DNA of 8,137 nt, from contig JBBRLG010000345.1 in the NCBI GenBank assembly GCA_038231495.1, forward strand, positions 1-8,137. Direction: 5' to 3'. Under the pieces are notes generated by a model, which was given only the letters and a program-made list of their open reading frames with translations, made no database searches and was not told where the DNA came from. Source of the DNA: JBBRLG01 sp038231495. GTDB taxonomy: Bacteria; Planctomycetota; Planctomycetia; Gemmatales; Gemmataceae. Position numbers and translations under genes: made by a program. Below, piece by piece: positions 5,761 to 8,137 of this stretch (its first letter is position 1; each line of letters begins with the position of its first letter).

Positions 5761-6996
5761 TCACAAGCGGATTTCGCCCCAAACCTGTGCCAACTCAAGC
5801 AAGACGCGGACGGCGGTCTCCATTTCTTCCAGACACGTCCACTCCAGCGGCGAATGGATGTTGTGTTCCCCCGTGGACAGGTTCGGCGTCGGCAAACCCA
5901 ACTCGGTGAAGCGCGAACCGTCGGTGCCGCCGCGCACGATGGTCAGCCTCGGTTCGAGGCCGCAACGGCGCATCGCCTCCTGCGCGAACGCCAGGGCACG
6001 CGGCTCCTTTTTCAACCCGTCGGCCAGGTTGCGGTACTGGGCCGTGACCTTCACGTCGAAGCGCGCCTCCGGGAATTCCGCTTCAAGCGTCCGCGCCACG
6101 ACCCGCAATACCTCGGCCCATGCCGCCAGCTTGGGCGTATCGAAATCCCTTAACAACACGCGCAGCGTCACCTCGGCGACGCCGCCTTCGATGCGGTACG
6201 GGTGCAAAAACCCCTGGCGGTCGTCCGTCGTTTCCGGCGACAGCAGCCGCCGCGGCAACCGGTCCAGGAACATGCCCGCCAGCCGCACCGCGTTGACCAT
6301 GCGGCCCTTGCCGATCGACGGGTGGATGTTGACGCCGGTAATCGTCACCGTCGCCAGGTCGGCGGAAAACGTCTCGCAGTCGATCTCGCCCTGGCCACCG
6401 CCGTCCAAGGTGTAGGCGACGTGGGCGTCTAGTTTTTTCAAATCGACGTGATCGACGCCGTGGCCGACTTCCTCGTCGCAGGTGAACAGCACGCGGATCG
6501 GGCCGTGCGGAATCTCCGGCCGGGCAAGCAGCTGGGCCGTGGCCTCCATGATGACCGCGACGCCCGCCTTGTCGTCGGAGCCGAGCAGCGTCGTGCCGTC
6601 GCTCGTGACGATCGTCTTGCCCTTCACGGCGGCCAATTCCGGGTTGTCGGCGGCACGCAGCACCTTCGCCGGATCGCCGGGCAGCACGATGTCGCGGCCG
6701 TCCCAGTTGGCGTGGACGATGGGCTTGACGTTGACGCCCGACGTTTCCGGCGACGTGTCCACGTGGGCGTTCCAGGCGACGACCGGCGCTTTATAGGTCA
6801 CCGTCGCCGGGATGGTGGCCAGGACGATGCCGTGCGCGTCCTGGGCCGCGTCCTTCAAGCCCATTGCCCGCAACTCCTCGGCCAGCATCCGGCCCAGCTC
6901 GAGCTGCCCCGGCGTGCTCGGATAGGTCTTCGAGGACTCGTCCGCCTGGGTGGTAACGCGCACATAGCGACAAAAGCGGTCTAACAAGGTGTCCAT
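5761..6996 (-). CDS. pepT: peptidase T (tripeptide aminopeptidase)
   Basis: A predicted protein of 411 residues, against about 408 for E. coli PepT. It is an M20-family zinc aminopeptidase that removes the N-terminal residue from tripeptides in the cytoplasm. The di-zinc and catalytic residues appear in the expected places: H78 and D80 in NAHVDTSPE, D141 in LGSDDKAG, E175/E176 in TCDEEVGHG, D198 in TLDGGGQGE and H381 in GEHNIHSP. RGGTDGSR (355-362) is the usual substrate-side loop, and the lid/dimerisation domain falls at about 208-320. I chose the ATG at 6996 over the one at 7047 because MDTLLDRFCRYVRVTT aligns with the PepT N-terminus and the longer form would overlap nth by 17 codons. Its start lies one base after the nth stop (TAA-A-ATG), so the two are very probably translated from one mRNA by coupling. 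A heptamer-repeat hairpin follows the stop. Confidence 0.95.
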   Translation of the reverse strand: MDTLLDRFCRYVRVTTQADESSKTYPSTPGQLELGRMLAEELRAMGLKDAAQDAHGIVLATIPATVTYKAPVVAWNAHVDTSPETSGVNVKPIVHANWDGRDIVLPGDPAKVLRAADNPELAAVKGKTIVTSDGTTLLGSDDKAGVAVIMEATAQLLARPEIPHGPIRVLFTCDEEVGHGVDHVDLKKLDAHVAYTLDGGGQGEIDCETFSADLATVTITGVNIHPSIGKGRMVNAVRLAGMFLDRLPRRLLSPETTDDRQGFLHPYRIEGGVAEVTLRVLLRDFDTPKLAAWAEVLRVVARTLEAEFPEARFDVKVTAQYRNLADGLKKEPRALAFAQEAMRRCGLEPRLTIVRGGTDGSRFTELGLPTPNLSTGEHNIHSPLEWTCLEEMETAVRVLLELAQVWGEIRL

Positions 6997-6997
6997 T

Positions 6998-7642
6998 TTA
7001 CTCGACGCCTTTCTTGGGACAGAACGCGGCCAGTGTACACGTTTCACAGCGCGGCTTGCGGGCGTCGCACACCTGCCTGCCGTGAAAGATCATCTGGTGC
7101 GCGAACATTGTCCAGTGTTTTTTCGGGACGAGTGCCATCAGGTCGGCCTCGACCTTGACCGGGTCGTCGTGAAGTGTCAGGCCCATGCGTCGGCTGAGTC
7201 GGCCGACGTGCGTATCGACCGGGATGCCCGGCACGTCGAAGGCGTTGCCGAGGATGACGTTGGCCGTCTTGCGGCCGACGCCGGCGAGCGGCACCAGTTC
7301 GGCCATGGTCCGCGGCACCGCGCCGCCGTGGTCCGCGACGATTTGCTGACAGCAGCGGATGAGGTTGCGTGCCTTGTTGCGGAAGAAGCCGGTGGACTGG
7401 ATGAGTCTTTCCAGTTCTTCCTGGCTGGCGTTGGCATAGGCTTCGGCGTCGGGGCAGCGGGCGACCAGGGCCGGCGTGACGAGGTTGACGCGGCGGTCGG
7501 TACACTGGGCCGAGAGGATGGTCGCGACCAGCAGCTCCAACGGCGTACGGTAATTCAAGGCGCAATGGGCGTCGGGATAGAGTTGTTGGAGGGCGCGGCG
7601 GACGCGCTGCGCGTAACTGCGGAGGGGGTTGAGGGCCTTCAT
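6998..7642 (-). CDS. nth: endonuclease III (DNA glycosylase/AP lyase)
   Basis: A predicted protein of 214 residues, close to the 211 of E. coli Nth. It removes oxidised pyrimidines from DNA and cuts the abasic site in base-excision repair. LLVATILSAQCTD (37-49) is the usual substrate-recognition start. The helix-hairpin-helix motif is LVPLAGVGRKTANVILGNAF (116-135) with the catalytic lysine K125. The catalytic aspartate is D143 in VDTHVGRLSRR. The iron-sulfur cluster ligands C192, C199, C202 and C208 keep the C-x6-C-x2-C-x5-C spacing. All key residues are present, so it should be active. The frame is open up to 7738, but the extra 32 residues come from the palindrome at 7692-7738, and MKALNPLRSYAQRV fits the family start. 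There is no strong Shine-Dalgarno. A weak TACGAT -10-like site sits 8 bases before the ATG without a matching -35. pepT follows after one base. Confidence 0.96.
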   Translation of the reverse strand: MKALNPLRSYAQRVRRALQQLYPDAHCALNYRTPLELLVATILSAQCTDRRVNLVTPALVARCPDAEAYANASQEELERLIQSTGFFRNKARNLIRCCQQIVADHGGAVPRTMAELVPLAGVGRKTANVILGNAFDVPGIPVDTHVGRLSRRMGLTLHDDPVKVEADLMALVPKKHWTMFAHQMIFHGRQVCDARKPRCETCTLAAFCPKKGVE

Positions 7643-7691
7643 GGTCGCATCGTAGCAAAAACCCTTTCGCGCGGACAGACGGCTCCCCGGT

Positions 7692-7738
7692 TTGCCGCTT
7701 GCGGCGTTGCGGTCGAGCCGCAACGCCGCAAGCGGCAA
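7692..7738. repeat. perfect 21-base-arm palindrome upstream of nth
   Basis: Arms 7692-7712 and 7718-7738 are exact reverse complements around TCGAG. The left arm starts TTGCCGCTTGCGGCGTTGC. On the minus strand it lies 50 bases before the nth start, so it could end transcription coming from the BNR-protein side or be a REP-like intergenic repeat. It has no T-run. It also creates the false N-terminal extension of the nth reading frame. Confidence 0.9.
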
Positions 7739-7743
7739 TTAGC

Positions 7744-7897
7744 CTACCGCCGAAACGCGCCCTTGGCGTCATACTTCTCGATCAAAACGTCGAGCCGTTT
7801 CCGGACTTCCTCAGGGGAGCGGAAAAGAGGACGCAGCTCTTTTTCTTGACTGATGGAAGTGTAGCAATTAAAGAAGACCCGAAGAAGCCCGGCTGGT
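7744..7897 (-). other. protein-like open stretch without a start codon
   Basis: The minus strand, in the same frame as the BNR-protein stop at 7969-7971, stays open for 74 codons down to TAG at 7746-7744. Its last part reads QEKELRPLFRSPEEVRKRLD followed by VLIEKYDAKGAFRR, which has the charge pattern of a helical protein tail. No ATG, GTG or TTG in a usable place begins it, and the upstream half is the hairpin at 7898-7956. It may be the 3' end of a lost gene, or an older extension of the BNR gene now cut off by its stop codon. I do not recognise the family. The rest of the gap from 7643 to 7968 holds only the two palindromes. Confidence 0.3.
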
Positions 7898-7956
7898 GCT
7901 TGGCGAGGGTCTCCGAGACTGCCGTACCTTCGCGGCCCAGGAGACTCTCGCCAAGC
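7898..7956. repeat. 17-base inverted repeat after the BNR gene
   Basis: Arms 7898-7914 and 7940-7956 pair over 17 bases with a single G-T wobble, around a 25-base loop. The left arm reads GCTTGGCGAGGGTCTCC. On the minus strand it begins 12 bases after the stop codon of the BNR-type gene, the right place for a transcription end or mRNA-stabilising hairpin. No T-run is present. Confidence 0.7.
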
Positions 7957-7968
7957 GCTGCTGATGCG

Positions 7969-8137
7969 TTACTTCTCCTTCCAATCCGGCAACCGCCCCG
8001 CCGTACCCGGCGCACCGGCCGCGTCCAGTGCTTTTTCTAAACTGCGCACATCGACCTCCATCAGCGTCCGCAGTTTGGCCAGTTCCGGCGTGAATTCCTC
8101 ATTCGCGATCTGATAAGCCTCTTGTTGCGTCTTGGTC
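7969..8137 (-). CDS. C-terminal end of a BNR/VPS10-type 'glycosyl hydrolase' protein (partial)
   Basis: The last 55 codons of a minus-strand gene entering from the right edge, ending in TAA at 7971-7969. The visible residues begin TKTQQEAYQIANEEF and end LDAAGAPGTAGRLPDWKEK. Large planctomycete proteins annotated as BNR-repeat or VPS10/sortilin-like glycosyl hydrolases end in a helical segment of the form 'F...L..L...D+..LE..L..AGAP.TPGR.P.W', which this matches well from memory. In those proteins the N-terminal part is a propeller with Asp-box repeats and the product is usually exported. None of that is in the window, so neither catalytic residues nor export can be checked. A hairpin (7898-7956) follows the stop. 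Confidence 0.6.
   Translation of the reverse strand, partial: TKTQQEAYQIANEEFTPELAKLRTLMEVDVRSLEKALDAAGAPGTAGRLPDWKEK

Noticed and set aside
5549..6415. 288-codon plus-strand open frame spanning repeats and the end of pepT
   Set aside because: It runs through the heptamer array and opposite conserved PepT residues, and has no domain.
7643..7738. 32-residue N-terminal extension of endonuclease III
   Set aside because: It is encoded by the palindrome and flanking bases, and the family start fits the ATG at 7642.
7825..7850. intrinsic terminator, AAAAGAG/CTCTTTT with a T-run on the plus strand
   Set aside because: The stem is short and AT-rich and no plus-strand gene lies before it.

Overview
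The window looks like chromosome from a GC-rich planctomycete, most likely of the Gemmata/Pirellula type. Three things support this. A very large secreted protein joins a LamG domain, a beta-propeller, a planctomycete-type CxxCH heme domain and a ThuA domain. At the right edge is the C-terminal tail of a BNR-repeat 'glycosyl hydrolase' protein of a kind common in planctomycetes. The gaps between genes are filled with long GC-rich palindromes, and most starts lack a clear Shine-Dalgarno. The genus assignment is inference.

Left part (1-1281): the last 40 codons of an ISAzo13-type transposase enter from the left edge and are followed by a stem-loop. Next is a small plus-strand gene (214-696) for a membrane-anchored protein with an N-terminal SHOCT-like helix and a DUF4359-like outer domain. 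The following 585 bases hold no intact gene. They contain a 47-base near-perfect hairpin (910-956), a short protein-like tail on the minus strand (1005-1082) that ends where a 154-base nested inverted repeat begins, and that MITE-like element itself (1083-1236).

Central and right part (1282-8137): every real gene is on the minus strand. Read in the direction of transcription they are the BNR-protein tail (8137-7969), endonuclease III nth (7642-6998), peptidase T pepT (6996-5761) and the 1368-residue LamG/propeller/heme/ThuA protein (5388-1282). nth and pepT are separated by a single base and are almost certainly co-transcribed. The other junctions are long and each carries a different palindrome: 7898-7956 after the BNR gene, 7692-7738 before nth, and an inverted array of 7-base repeats (5655-5752) after pepT. 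Between pepT and the large gene lies what looks like a decayed RelE/ParE-type toxin-antitoxin pair.

Functionally this is a mixed neighbourhood. nth is DNA base-excision repair and pepT is cytoplasmic peptide breakdown. The large protein is exported and probably takes part in oxidising or binding carbohydrate outside the cytoplasm. Apart from nth-pepT I see no evidence that the genes form one pathway. No CRISPR array, phage module or defence island is visible. The most unusual items are the domain order of the large protein, the layered repeats around 1083-1236 and the toxin-antitoxin relic.
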